Notes: a model not told the origin generated them from the letters alone. 64,000 bases of DNA from CANDOC01 sp965261725 (GCA_965261725.1 CBDHDU010000031.1:62001-126000), one strand, 5' to 3'; shown: positions 26,228-35,174, counted from the stretch's first letter. A program made the numbers and translations.

Positions 26228-28162
26228 TCAATGGTTCCAAAAGTCTGTTGTAGAAGTTGGAGGCATTACTGGGCGAAAAGGTATAGGAGTACTGCGAGGA
26301 GTGAGGGTTGGGGGGCGTGTTAAGCATCCTGCACCACTATCGTACATACACCCAGCTGCTAAGTGGGGTGATGTAAGCATCAAACCCGGATGCATCATAC
26401 TGTTTCCAAACACTGCAGGGTCTGGCGCTGCTGGTAACATGCCTTGCGTCATTTGAGGTGAATAACTCAAGAAGCTGGCTGTATTCCCTGCGCTTTGTTG
26501 CGGAGGGAGGGGAGGAAGTGAAGTGCTGTCAGCTTCTCTGCGACATCTTTTTTTTCTGGGAGGTTTTGACGTATCTCCGTCACTCGTCTCTTGATAGGAC
26601 CAAAGATTACCCTTACCTGAACAAGCCTCTCTATTTACTACAGGTGTTTTTATAAAGCACTCATTTAGAGATAGATTGTGACGAATACTGTTCTGCCAAC
26701 TACCCTCACCCATTTTATAGTATGGGAACTTGCTAGAAATCGCGGCATAAATCTCGTTTAGCTGAAGTTTCTTTCTTTGCGATTCCTGAATCACCATCTG
26801 AATGAGCACTTTATAACTATGAGGTGGTTTTTCTTGTGAAGGTTCTGATGCTGCTAAGGAGGAGTGTGATGTTGTTTTTTGTGTGGAGGCAGGCATCATA
26901 ATGGGAGTGGTTGATGGAGGAGTAAAAGGGAATGCCTGCACAGTCATAGGGAAACTCATAGCCATAAAAGGTAAAGTTGATTGGCTGAGGGTTGAGGGTG
27001 CCAGTTTTGGTTGTTGGATCATTACAAGTGCGGGCTCTCTTCTTGGTGGCTGCGATGCTGCTTGCCATTTCAGGTATTGCTGATACATCGCATCTCGATT
27101 TGACTGAATATAATGACCAAGTTCAAATGGCGTGCCGGGCTTAATATATACTGTTAGCCTTGCGATGTAAGGCTGGTCTCCTGAGTGGTGCTCTTTTTCA
27201 AATAGAATCAGATCTTCTTTATGTGTATAGTTGAATGGCTGGGTGGCTACAGTTCTCGCTTGGTTAGAACTGTAAGGTGATAACCAAGATAAATATTTGA
27301 TGACTGGGGTACCATGCTCCAAATAGGCGGACAGGCCATTCTGACTATTAACCCATACTTCGGTAATATTTAAGCAATTTAATTTTTTTAGTGTTTCGAG
27401 CCTTTCTGGGGTGGCAGTACTCTTAATTATTGGCTTATCTGTTCGGTATGATCGCTGCTCGGGTATCATAATTGGGGCACAGGGTAACTTGTGACTAATT
27501 AACCATCGCCTGATTGTAATGAGTTGCTCTGGTTGGCTGCTTGAGTAAAACAGAGGGTGCATGCCCTCTTGTAAACACTCATTCACTGTGTGCTTTATAG
27601 GCAGGAAACAGGTGATTTGGGGTTCATCTTGACTGTTCATGTACTTTTTGGTTTGTAGTGTTCCACCTATATCGTATAGAACACACTTTCTGGGATAATT
27701 AGGCTGACTTAATACAGCCATGATAGCTCTGTATTCAAATGTTTGGAGGGGACTATCCGGAAAATTGTGTTTGGTTTTAATTTTGATAATAACCCACTGA
27801 TCTTCTCCACCAATAGCTAGAAGAGTTGATGATAAAGGGAAAGATATAGAATGGTCATCGTTAACTTGGGCAGATAACCAACCTGTAGACATAGCCGGAC
27901 ATGACCACTCTGCCGAAATATCCTCAATCTGGCAGCTGTTTATAAGATATAACGGAACCCTTATCGTTTGTAACTTGTTTGACAGGAAAACCATATCAGG
28001 AGCCAGTGCACAGGTAGTGTGTTTACTGGGAGGTGCGGTGCCATCAGAACGTTTTACGTATTCTTCTAGCTTATCGTAGTCTAAGCTGGCAGACACGCTT
28101 GTAACTACTATTAATAGACTGTAAAAAACAAAATTCAGATAACTATATAAATATCTGCCCAT
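26228..28162 (-). CDS. Secreted LNS2/HAD-like protein with C-terminal forkhead (FOX) domain
   Basis: 644 residues. Residues 1-25 form a signal peptide (FVFYSLLIVVTSVSA). Residues 26-370 resemble the divergent neighbour and an LNS2/HAD-like domain: YDIGGTLQ (163-170) in place of DxDxT, FYSSSQPEQ, RRWLISHKLPCAPIMIP and HGTPVIKYLSWL. A Pro/Ser/Thr linker (380-440) follows. Residues 445-528 are a textbook forkhead winged helix: KPPHSYKVLIQMVIQ, LNEIYAAISSKFPYY, the recognition helix WQNSIRHNLSLNECFIK and GKGNLWSY. The next residues, KPPRKKRCRRE (533-543), look like a nuclear localisation signal; the tail is Pro/Ser-rich. Forkhead domains belong to animal and fungal transcription factors, so transfer from a host is likely. 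Proposed role: secreted nucleus-directed regulator (inference). Confidence 0.85.
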   Translation of the reverse strand: MGRYLYSYLNFVFYSLLIVVTSVSASLDYDKLEEYVKRSDGTAPPSKHTTCALAPDMVFLSNKLQTIRVPLYLINSCQIEDISAEWSCPAMSTGWLSAQVNDDHSISFPLSSTLLAIGGEDQWVIIKIKTKHNFPDSPLQTFEYRAIMAVLSQPNYPRKCVLYDIGGTLQTKKYMNSQDEPQITCFLPIKHTVNECLQEGMHPLFYSSSQPEQLITIRRWLISHKLPCAPIMIPEQRSYRTDKPIIKSTATPERLETLKKLNCLNITEVWVNSQNGLSAYLEHGTPVIKYLSWLSPYSSNQARTVATQPFNYTHKEDLILFEKEHHSGDQPYIARLTVYIKPGTPFELGHYIQSNRDAMYQQYLKWQAASQPPRREPALVMIQQPKLAPSTLSQSTLPFMAMSFPMTVQAFPFTPPSTTPIMMPASTQKTTSHSSLAASEPSQEKPPHSYKVLIQMVIQESQRKKLQLNEIYAAISSKFPYYKMGEGSWQNSIRHNLSLNECFIKTPVVNREACSGKGNLWSYQETSDGDTSKPPRKKRCRREADSTSLPPLPPQQSAGNTASFLSYSPQMTQGMLPAAPDPAVFGNSMMHPGLMLTSPHLAAGCMYDSGAGCLTRPPTLTPRSTPIPFRPVMPPTSTTDFWNH

Positions 28163-28397
28163 AAAGATGTGAGCCTTATGTTGTATCAGTTTAATTAGTT
28201 TCGCTGTTTTCTATTTAAACTAATCGAAAATTAAGCATGCTGTGATTATTTTTTTTTGAATCGCTATTCGGTTGAAATTATTGTTTTTTTTATGCCGCAT
28301 AAGCTTCATATTTGAATTGTTTGTGTTCATGTTGTTACTGGTTGTTTGCTAGATCACGACTATTATTCATTGCAGATTTATAAATAAAAAGTTAGCA

Positions 28398-29660
28398 ATG
28401 ATGCTTTATAATATTCATGGCAGTGGCTTGGCTGAAGCATTGGCGGGTTTCCTCATTGCCTTTTTTTCTCTTATTTGTTCTCAGCACGTAATGGCTCAGC
28501 TGGATTATCAGCAGCTAGCCAACATGGCAAAACCCTCCGAAGGTATCATCAGTGTTAAAGATGCCAAAGTTTATTTAACTGCCCCGGATATGTTTATAAG
28601 AAGTAGGGATCTTTGTTCAAAGTCGCTTCCAGTTCGCTTTTATATGAAAGAAGGGGTATCTGATCTCAGTTCTTTCCTAACCACTATCGCAGTCACAATA
28701 AATGGAGATGACTGGGAAGAAGTTCCACATAACCTGCCTCAATCATTTAACCCGCACTGTGATATGGATGTGGACCTTTCTCGGTGGATGAAACCGCTTG
28801 ATTCCTTTCAGTGGTTGGTTGTAAGAGTTCAGATTACTGATCCGAATAAAAAGGTTTTTGAACATAAGTCAGTTATAGGTGTTTTTGGGGAGCAATGTGA
28901 TCTGAATGTGGCTGTCTATGATGTGGGCGGTACGGTTCAGGGAAAGCAGAAATTCACAAATAAACGGAAGAAAAGTGAGCGAGATGCTTTTCAGCCCGTA
29001 GTAAAAAGCATGAATGCAAATGCTCAAAAAAAAGTGGCAGTGTGCTTTCTGACCAGTTTTCCGAAAGAAGAAGTGGTAACGCTGAGGCGGTGGTTTATAG
29101 ACAGAGGGTTGCCGTGTGGTCCTATCTTTATGCCGAGTTCTTCTGAAGATGATCAGGAAGATGACTCTTTTCATGGTCAGCGCAAACTGGAAACGCTGGG
29201 GCAATTGAGTGCGTCAGGAATCCATTTTGTTGAAGCATGGGGGAATGGGGTTGTTAAAGATATTCTTCCTTTTATGAAGCATGGTGTTCCTGTTGTTAAC
29301 CACATTAGTTGGCTGTTTTCTGCTGCTTCGAGTACTGAGTTGCTTGATCGTGTGGTTATAGATCAACCTTATCACCAGCACGAACGCCAAACCGTTTTCT
29401 CTTCAGTTGAAGGCAGGACATATCCGGCAGCACTGAGTGTATATGGACATAATACTGAAGCACACAGAGGAGATTCCTTATCAGCTTTTCGAAAAGATTT
29501 ATCGCGGATGAGTCAAGAGTATTCTCAATGGTATACGGGGTGGGTTAGTAATAATCAGACATTATGTGAGAAGCTGAAAAGAGAGCAAGATGAAGGCGTT
29601 CAGAGGCAGCTTGAAGAGTACCAGCGAGCTGACCCTGAAAAAGTAACGACTCCGCGTTAA
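28398..29660 (+). CDS. Secreted LNS2/HAD-like protein, paralogue lacking forkhead domain
   Basis: 420 residues. Signal peptide 1-33 with cleavage at VMA-Q. It aligns with the first ~370 residues of the divergent forkhead gene: LDYQQL, TAPDM, VAVYDVGGTVQG (172-183), CFLTSF, TLRRWFIDRGLPCGPIFMP, KLETLGQL, EAWGNGVVKD (279-288) and MKHGVPVVNHISWL. The order of these blocks recalls the LNS2 domain of lipins and Nir2-type proteins. The second catalytic Asp of HAD motif I is Gly here, so phosphatase activity is doubtful. The C-terminus is a charged helix (EKLKREQDEGVQRQLEEYQ). Divergent promoters share a 235-bp AT-rich gap. Probably an exported host-interaction protein. Confidence 0.7.
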   Translation: MMLYNIHGSGLAEALAGFLIAFFSLICSQHVMAQLDYQQLANMAKPSEGIISVKDAKVYLTAPDMFIRSRDLCSKSLPVRFYMKEGVSDLSSFLTTIAVTINGDDWEEVPHNLPQSFNPHCDMDVDLSRWMKPLDSFQWLVVRVQITDPNKKVFEHKSVIGVFGEQCDLNVAVYDVGGTVQGKQKFTNKRKKSERDAFQPVVKSMNANAQKKVAVCFLTSFPKEEVVTLRRWFIDRGLPCGPIFMPSSSEDDQEDDSFHGQRKLETLGQLSASGIHFVEAWGNGVVKDILPFMKHGVPVVNHISWLFSAASSTELLDRVVIDQPYHQHERQTVFSSVEGRTYPAALSVYGHNTEAHRGDSLSAFRKDLSRMSQEYSQWYTGWVSNNQTLCEKLKREQDEGVQRQLEEYQRADPEKVTTPR

Positions 29661-29677
29661 AGGTTTTTGCGGTGATC

Positions 29678-29717
29678 AAATCAAGGCTAATCAAAGAAAG
29701 TTGATTAGCCTTGATTT
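29678..29717. terminator. Bidirectional terminator between LNS2-like gene and argS
   Basis: A perfect 17-bp inverted repeat (AAATCAAGGCTAATCAA and complement) with a six-base loop lies between convergent stops, 18 bp after one gene and 9 bp from the other. Confidence 0.8.
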
Positions 29718-29725
29718 GCAAAGGC

Positions 29726-31471
29726 TTACATCTGCTCGACAGTCTCAATACCCAGCAGAGACAAACCAGTCTTCAGAATATTGGCAGTCAGCGCACACAG
29801 CTGCAGACGGCTGTTACGCACATCCGCATCAACGCCTTTCTTGTTAACCGGGCAGAATTCATAAAACTTCATGAATGCACCGGACAGGTCGTACAGGTAA
29901 GCACACATCACGTGTGGAGTACCTTCACGGGTTACCTGCTCAATGGCTTCACCAAACTGCATCAGCTTGATCGCCAGCGCCTTTTCTTCAGCGGCTTCAA
30001 TCTTCAGCCCGCCTTCCAGCGCAGCAGCATCAACACCGGCTTTGCGGAAGATGCTGCGGATACGGGTGTAGGCGTACTGCAGATATGGCGCGGTGTTACC
30101 TTCGAAGGACAGCATGTTGTCCCAGTCGAAGATGTAATCGCTGGTACGGTTCTTGGACAAGTCAGCGTATTTTACAGCACCCATGGCGATAGCCTTGATG
30201 ACCTGAACCTTCTGTTCTTCGTCCATCTGCGGGTTCTTTTCACCGATCAGACGGGCTGCACGTTCTTCCGCTTCATCCAGCAGTTCAGACAGTTTTACCA
30301 CACCGCCGGAACGGGTCTTGAAAGGCTTGCCATCCTTGCCCAGCATAACGCCGAAAGCTTCATGTTCCAGCGGTACGCTTTCCGGTACGAATCCGGCCTT
30401 GCGAACGATAGTCCATGCCTGCTGCAGGTGAGTTGCCTGACGGGCATCGATAAAGTACAGCACACGCTCAGCACCGAGTTTTTCGTAACGGTACTTGGCA
30501 CAGGCGATGTCGGTTGTGGTGTAGTTAAAGCCACCATCGCTCTTCTGAACGATAACACCCATCGGGTCGCCGTCTTTGTTCTGGTATTCCTTCAGGAATA
30601 CAACCTGAGCGCCCTGGTCTTCTACCGCCAGTCCCTGTTCTTTCAGAGAAGCAATCACACCCGGCAGCATTTCGTTGTACAGGCTTTCACCCATGGTGCT
30701 TTCACGGGTCAGGGATACATTCAGGCGGTCGTAGCTCAGCTGGTTCTGTTCCATGGTTACGTCAACCAGACGCTGCCACATCTGACGGCACCAGGGGTCA
30801 CCACCCTGCAGTTTTACCACGTAGCCACGGGCACGCTTGGCAAACTCTTCATCGCTGTCATATTTTTTCTTGGATTCGCGGTAGAACTCTTCCAGATCAG
30901 ACAGTTCGGAAGACATCACTTCCGGATTTTCCTGCTGTAGCTCTTCCAGATGGGCAATCAGCATACCGAACTGGGTACCCCAGTCGCCAATGTGATTGGC
31001 GCGAATAACGTTGTGTCCCTGGAATTCCAGCGTACGGACAACGGAGTCACCGATAATGGTGCTGCGCAGGTGACCAACGTGCATTTCTTTGGCAACGTTT
31101 GGCGCGGAGTAGTCGACAACGATGGTCTGCGCCTTGTCAGCGACATCGGCGCCCAGATGCTCATCTTTCAGTGCATCTTTAGCGCGCTCGGTCAGCCATT
31201 CATTGCTCAGGAAAATATTGATAAAGCCCGGGCCGGCAATTTCGATTTTTGCAGCGATATCACCTAGGTCGAGGGCTTCGATAACCTTTGCAGCCAGATC
31301 GCGGGGAGCCATGCCCATCTTCTTTGCTGCCTGCATGGTGCCGTTGGCCTGATAGTCACCGAATTGAGCACGGGCGCTCTGACGTACCAGTGCGCGTGTG
31401 CCTTCCGGTGCGCCGGCAGCAATCATAGCGGAGGTTATCTTGTCTTCGAGTAACTGAAGAATGTTCATCAA
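29726..31471 (-). CDS. argS: Arginyl-tRNA synthetase
   Basis: 581 residues, normal length. Class I synthetase charging tRNA-Arg. An N-terminal ArgRS-specific domain (about 1-110) precedes the HIGH-type motif HVGHLRST. The degenerate KMSKS region is FKTRSGG, and the C-terminal anticodon-binding DALR domain contains NTAPYLQYAYTRI. The protein ends SLLGIETVEQM, as many ArgRS do. Divergent from the SPOR protein. Adjacency to SPOR-hslVU is as in Pseudomonas. Confidence 0.98.
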   Translation of the reverse strand: MMNILQLLEDKITSAMIAAGAPEGTRALVRQSARAQFGDYQANGTMQAAKKMGMAPRDLAAKVIEALDLGDIAAKIEIAGPGFINIFLSNEWLTERAKDALKDEHLGADVADKAQTIVVDYSAPNVAKEMHVGHLRSTIIGDSVVRTLEFQGHNVIRANHIGDWGTQFGMLIAHLEELQQENPEVMSSELSDLEEFYRESKKKYDSDEEFAKRARGYVVKLQGGDPWCRQMWQRLVDVTMEQNQLSYDRLNVSLTRESTMGESLYNEMLPGVIASLKEQGLAVEDQGAQVVFLKEYQNKDGDPMGVIVQKSDGGFNYTTTDIACAKYRYEKLGAERVLYFIDARQATHLQQAWTIVRKAGFVPESVPLEHEAFGVMLGKDGKPFKTRSGGVVKLSELLDEAEERAARLIGEKNPQMDEEQKVQVIKAIAMGAVKYADLSKNRTSDYIFDWDNMLSFEGNTAPYLQYAYTRIRSIFRKAGVDAAALEGGLKIEAAEEKALAIKLMQFGEAIEQVTREGTPHVMCAYLYDLSGAFMKFYEFCPVNKKGVDADVRNSRLQLCALTANILKTGLSLLGIETVEQM

Positions 31472-31855
31472 TGTTTCCCTTTACAGAAAAGGCGGCAAAT
31501 AAACTTAAACAGCCCGGCGGTTCGATGCCAGCCGAGTAGTAAAAAATCAGGAATGTGTGGCCAGCAGGTATTATCGAACGGAACGTCGTCGGCTGATATG
31601 ACGCTCGGAAGCCACGCAGGAAGAAGCCTCACCCTTGATTAGAGTGCGACAAGCAGGAAAGGTTTTATCAAAATCGTTGCGCTGGTTATCCATGCTCGCG
31701 ATGCTAGCTGAAATAGCACTCAGGCTCAACCGTACTTGTTGAATGAAATATCGAGCCGTATATGCCTGTTGGCACATATGAGCGATAACGCTAACATGGA
31801 AAGAATTTTTTGTGGCTGAAAAACAGTCACCAGAGTTTATGCTGCCGGGGACTCA
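31472..31855. other. argS / SPOR-gene intergenic region
   Basis: 384 bp between divergent genes. An open frame of 68 codons on the minus strand (31571-31777) has no ribosome-binding site at either of its ATGs and no recognisable motif, so it is not called. The region presumably contains the argS promoter; no clear boxes were identified. Confidence 0.4.
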
Positions 31856-32482
31856 ATGACAGCAACGCGAAAAAAACCTGTTAAGCAGGGAGCAACAAGC
31901 CGCAGTAAAAGCAAGAGGGGCTCATTGTTTCAGCGTGTGCCTGGATGGCTGTTGCTGGTGACAGGGTTATTGGCAGGATTCATGCTGGCGCTGCTGGTCA
32001 TGCTGGCACCGGGAGTTGCTGAGCAACAGCCAAAGTCAAAGCCAAAGCCTGAAACTGTCAAGACACCTGCGGCTGTTCAGCCTGAGGCGGAACCATCAAA
32101 GCGTGAACCGGTATTCGATTTTTATAAATTATTACCGGAGTCAGAGGTTGTTGTCCCGGAACCGGCCACTACGACAGCTAAGCCTGCACCGGTTCAGAAG
32201 CCGTCGGCATCATCCAGAACGCCGTCCACCGCAGCGAAAGCTGATGATTCACGTTATCTGCTCCAGACCGGCTCATTTCGTAATAAGAGTGACGCCGAAC
32301 GCTTGCGGGCACAGCTGATTCTGTGGGGGCTGGATGCCAGAATTCAGCAGGTGCAGGTCAAAAATGGTGAATACTGGCACCGGGTACAGGTAGGACCGCT
32401 GAATTCGATGTCTCAGGTTAATAATGTTCAGAAAACACTGGCTGAGCATAAAGTGGATTCACTGTTGCTGAAACTTCGGTAA
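31856..32482 (+). CDS. SPOR-domain protein (FtsN-like)
   Basis: 208 residues. Basic cytoplasmic N-terminus (KKPVKQ, SKSKRG), one transmembrane helix at about 31-52, a Pro/Lys-rich periplasmic linker, and a C-terminal SPOR domain from about 130 (YLLQTGSFRNKSDAERLRAQ ... WHRVQVGPLNS). SPOR domains bind denuded septal peptidoglycan, so it should act in cell division. The position between argS and hslV is that of the FtsN-like gene in pseudomonads. It lacks enough N-terminal FtsN identity for a firm gene name. Confidence 0.88.
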   Translation: MTATRKKPVKQGATSRSKSKRGSLFQRVPGWLLLVTGLLAGFMLALLVMLAPGVAEQQPKSKPKPETVKTPAAVQPEAEPSKREPVFDFYKLLPESEVVVPEPATTTAKPAPVQKPSASSRTPSTAAKADDSRYLLQTGSFRNKSDAERLRAQLILWGLDARIQQVQVKNGEYWHRVQVGPLNSMSQVNNVQKTLAEHKVDSLLLKLR

Positions 32483-32560
32483 TTGCCCTTCATATCAATA
32501 ATGCCGGGTTGTATAGGCAGCCCGGTATAGCGTCTTTTTCGATTTTGCCTTGTCTGAATG

Positions 32561-32588
32561 CTTGAAAAGGTGAAAACCTCCCCCATAT
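32561..32588 (+). promoter_or_regulatory. Sigma-32 (heat-shock) promoter of hslVU
   Basis: CTTGAAA (32561-32567) and CCCCATAT (32581-32588) separated by 13 bp match the RpoH consensus almost perfectly and lie 41 bp before the hslV start. HslVU is a classic heat-shock operon. Confidence 0.88.
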
Positions 32589-32628
32589 TCCATTCTGATC
32601 ACAGAATTGCTATCAGGGGTATAGTGCC

Positions 32629-33171
32629 TTGGAACAGTATCGCGGAACGACCATCCTGTCTGTACGTCGTAATGGCAAGGTGGTAATCGGAGGAGACGGT
32701 CAGGTCTCTCTGGGCAACACCGTAATTAAAGGCAATGCACGTAAAGTTCGCCGCTTGTACAACCAGCAGGTTATTGCTGGCTTTGCGGGTGGCACAGCAG
32801 ATGCTTTTACATTGTTTGAGCGTTTTGAAGAGCAGCTGGAAAAACATCAGGGCCAGCTGGTTCGCTCTGCTGTGGAGCTTGCCAAGCTCTGGAGAACAGA
32901 TCGCTCCCTGAGCCGCCTTGAAGCCATGCTGGCAGTTGCTGATAGCAAAGCTTCACTGATTATCACCGGTAATGGTGATGTGATGGAGCCGGAAGATGGC
33001 ATTATTGCGATCGGCTCCGGTGGCGCATTTGCCCAGTCAGCAGCACGGGCACTGGTTGAAAACACAGATATGGGTGCTCGCGATATCGTCGAGAAAGGCC
33101 TGTCGATTGCCGGAGATATTTGTGTCTACACCAATCACAACCGGACAATTGAAGAACTGGACGCTGACTAA
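32629..33171 (+). CDS. hslV: HslV peptidase subunit of the HslUV protease
   Basis: 180 residues. Proteasome-beta-like N-terminal-threonine peptidase. The start is TTG (LEQYRGTTILSVRRNGKVV); no ATG lies in frame nearby. Processing before one of the two threonines at 7-8 would expose the catalytic Thr. GDGQVSLGNTV and the GFAGGTADAFTL block are diagnostic. HslV forms a double hexameric ring that degrades unfolded proteins fed by HslU. It lies 53 bp before hslU, with a sigma-32 promoter upstream. Confidence 0.98.
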   Translation: MEQYRGTTILSVRRNGKVVIGGDGQVSLGNTVIKGNARKVRRLYNQQVIAGFAGGTADAFTLFERFEEQLEKHQGQLVRSAVELAKLWRTDRSLSRLEAMLAVADSKASLIITGNGDVMEPEDGIIAIGSGGAFAQSAARALVENTDMGARDIVEKGLSIAGDICVYTNHNRTIEELDAD

Positions 33172-33223
33172 GCACTTTGCTTCAACGTTTGAATTAACAG
33201 CCTTTCAGTGCGAGATATTTTAA

Positions 33224-34564
33224 ATGAGTCAAATGACACCCCGCGAAATTGTCCATGAGCTGGACCGGCATATTATCGGTCAGGACGAAGCCAAGCGTTC
33301 TGTCGCCATTGCCCTGCGTAACCGCTGGCGTCGCATGCAAGTGGCTGCTGACTTGCGCAATGAAATCAGCCCCAAGAATATCCTGATGATTGGTCCTACC
33401 GGTGTCGGTAAGACTGAAATTGCCCGCCGTCTGGCGCGTCTGGCCAATGCACCTTTCATCAAGGTGGAAGCGACCAAGTTTACTGAAGTTGGTTATGTGG
33501 GTCGTGATGTTGAATCCATCATGCGTGACCTGATGGATGCGGCTATCAAGATGCTGCGTGAGCAGGAAATGGAAAAGGTGCGTCACCGTGCACTGGATGC
33601 TGCCGAAGAACGTATTCTGGATGCCCTGTTGCCGCCGCCACGTACCTTTGGTGAAGAAAGCAGCCAGCCACAGGACAGCAGCACCCGTCAGGTATTCCGC
33701 AAAAAACTGCGTGAAGGGCAGCTGGATGACAAGGAAATTGATATTGAGGTGAAAGATTCACCTATGGGTGTCGAAATTATGGCACCGCCGGGCATGGAGG
33801 AGATGACTAACCAGCTGCAGAGCATGTTCTCTAATCTGGCGACCAACAAAAGCCGTGCCAAGAAGCTGAAAGTCAAAGATGCCATGAAGATGGTACAGGA
33901 CGAAGAAGCGGCGAAACTGGTCAATGAAGATGAGCTGAAAGCACGCGCTATTGATGTGGTTGAGCAGAACGGTATTGTCTTTATTGATGAGATCGATAAG
34001 GTTGCCAAGCGTTCCTCCGGTAGCAATGCTGATGTTTCCCGTGAAGGTGTTCAGCGTGACCTGCTGCCGCTGATTGAAGGCTGCACGGTTTCCACCAAAT
34101 ACGGTATGGTGAAAACCGATCACGTGCTGTTTATTGCGTCCGGTGCTTTCCATCTGGCTAAACCGTCAGACCTGATTCCGGAACTGCAGGGTCGACTACC
34201 CATCCGTGTTGAGCTGAAAGCACTGACTACCAAGGACTTTGAGCGCATTCTGACTGAGCCGAATGCATCACTGACTGAGCAGTACCGTGCTCTGATGAAG
34301 ACTGAAGGGCTTGAGATTGAATTTGCTGAAAATGCTATCCAGCGCATTGCTGAAGTAGCGTGGCAGGTAAACGAAACGACAGAGAATATCGGTGCCCGTC
34401 GTCTGCACACTGTACTGGAACGTTTGCTGGAAGATATTTCTTTCCGAGCGACTGATCTTGCAACAACACAGGAAGGCGCAGCCTTCGTGATTGATGCTGA
34501 CTATGTCACCAGTTCATTGGGTGAGCTGGCACAGGATGAAGACCTGAGCCGTTATATCCTGTAA
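33224..34564 (+). CDS. hslU: HslU ATPase subunit of the HslUV protease
   Basis: 446 residues. AAA+ unfoldase that recognises substrates and threads them into HslV. Walker A is GPTGVGKT (57-64), Walker B is IVFIDEIDK, and the inserted I-domain lies between. The C-terminus ends DLSRYIL, the conserved tail that docks in HslV pockets and opens the protease. Full length. Followed by a strong terminator, so the operon is hslV-hslU. Confidence 0.98.
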   Translation: MSQMTPREIVHELDRHIIGQDEAKRSVAIALRNRWRRMQVAADLRNEISPKNILMIGPTGVGKTEIARRLARLANAPFIKVEATKFTEVGYVGRDVESIMRDLMDAAIKMLREQEMEKVRHRALDAAEERILDALLPPPRTFGEESSQPQDSSTRQVFRKKLREGQLDDKEIDIEVKDSPMGVEIMAPPGMEEMTNQLQSMFSNLATNKSRAKKLKVKDAMKMVQDEEAAKLVNEDELKARAIDVVEQNGIVFIDEIDKVAKRSSGSNADVSREGVQRDLLPLIEGCTVSTKYGMVKTDHVLFIASGAFHLAKPSDLIPELQGRLPIRVELKALTTKDFERILTEPNASLTEQYRALMKTEGLEIEFAENAIQRIAEVAWQVNETTENIGARRLHTVLERLLEDISFRATDLATTQEGAAFVIDADYVTSSLGELAQDEDLSRYIL

Positions 34565-34582
34565 CTCAGCAAGTTATTTGCT

Positions 34583-34608
34583 AAAGCCGCTCATCGAGCG
34601 GCTTTTTT
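34583..34608 (+). terminator. Intrinsic terminator of hslVU
   Basis: The stem AAAGCCGCTC/GAGCGGCTTT with a three-base loop, followed by a T run, begins 19 bp after the hslU stop. Confidence 0.9.
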
Positions 34609-34637
34609 ATTCCCTGATATTTAACGGAGTAATAATT

Positions 34638-35009
34638 ATGAAGCATTTACCTGAGAAGGTGCATTTACATCGCCAATCAGGAGTGCTCGAGCTGGTTTAT
34701 GATGGTCAGGCATATGAACTTTCGGCGGAGTATCTGCGGGTTTACAGTCCTTCTGCAGAAGTTCGGGGGCATGGTCAGCCGGTGTTACAGCATGGCAAAC
34801 AGAATGTCGGTATCAAGGAGTTGGAAACCGTTGGGCATTATGCACTGAAAATCATTTTTGATGACGGGCATGACAGTGGCCTGTATGACTGGAAATATCT
34901 CCGGGATTTGTGCATCAAACAGGTGGACTACTGGCAGGATTACCTGCAACGTCTGGCAGATGCAGGGCAATCAAGGGATCCGGATGTAAGTGTCGTTAAA
35001 CTGATCTGA
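34638..35009 (+). CDS. DUF971-domain protein
   Basis: 123 residues from the ATG at 34638, chosen because CGGAGT stands nine bases upstream; a longer frame reaching back across the terminator is rejected. It matches the DUF971 family, the small domain also found at the N-terminus of gamma-butyrobetaine hydroxylases (PEKVHLHRQSGVLELVYDGQ, LSAEYLRVYSPSAEVRGHG, IIFDDGHDSGLYDWKYL). Members are often linked to Fe-S or apbC-type genes elsewhere, but the role is not settled. The hslU-DUF971 neighbourhood is common in gammaproteobacteria. Monocistronic between two terminators. Confidence 0.85.
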   Translation: MKHLPEKVHLHRQSGVLELVYDGQAYELSAEYLRVYSPSAEVRGHGQPVLQHGKQNVGIKELETVGHYALKIIFDDGHDSGLYDWKYLRDLCIKQVDYWQDYLQRLADAGQSRDPDVSVVKLI

Positions 35010-35034
35010 AACCACATTTAAGATGTGGTTTTCT
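35009..35034 (+). terminator. Intrinsic terminator after DUF971 gene
   Basis: AAACCACAT/ATGTGGTTT stem with a short loop and TTTT, directly after the stop codon. Confidence 0.75.
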
Positions 35035-35174
35035 GGTATTTTTCTGCATCTTGTTGCAGGGGCAGGGGGGAGACTTTTCGGGTAGCCCTGTTAGAATGAC
35101 GCACCACGAATCGTATCGGTAAGATAGGGTGCGGTTTGATTTTTCAGAGATGTTAAGCAGAAGCACGCATAAAT

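Noticed and set aside
29711..30940. 409-codon open frame antisense to argS
   Set aside because: Shadow of argS; no start signal or family match.
31571..31777. 68-codon minus-strand frame between argS and the SPOR gene
   Set aside because: No ribosome-binding site, no motif and no neighbour support; may only be chance.
34578..34638. Longer start for the DUF971 protein
   Set aside because: Would begin inside the hslVU terminator; the ATG at 34638 has a proper ribosome-binding site.
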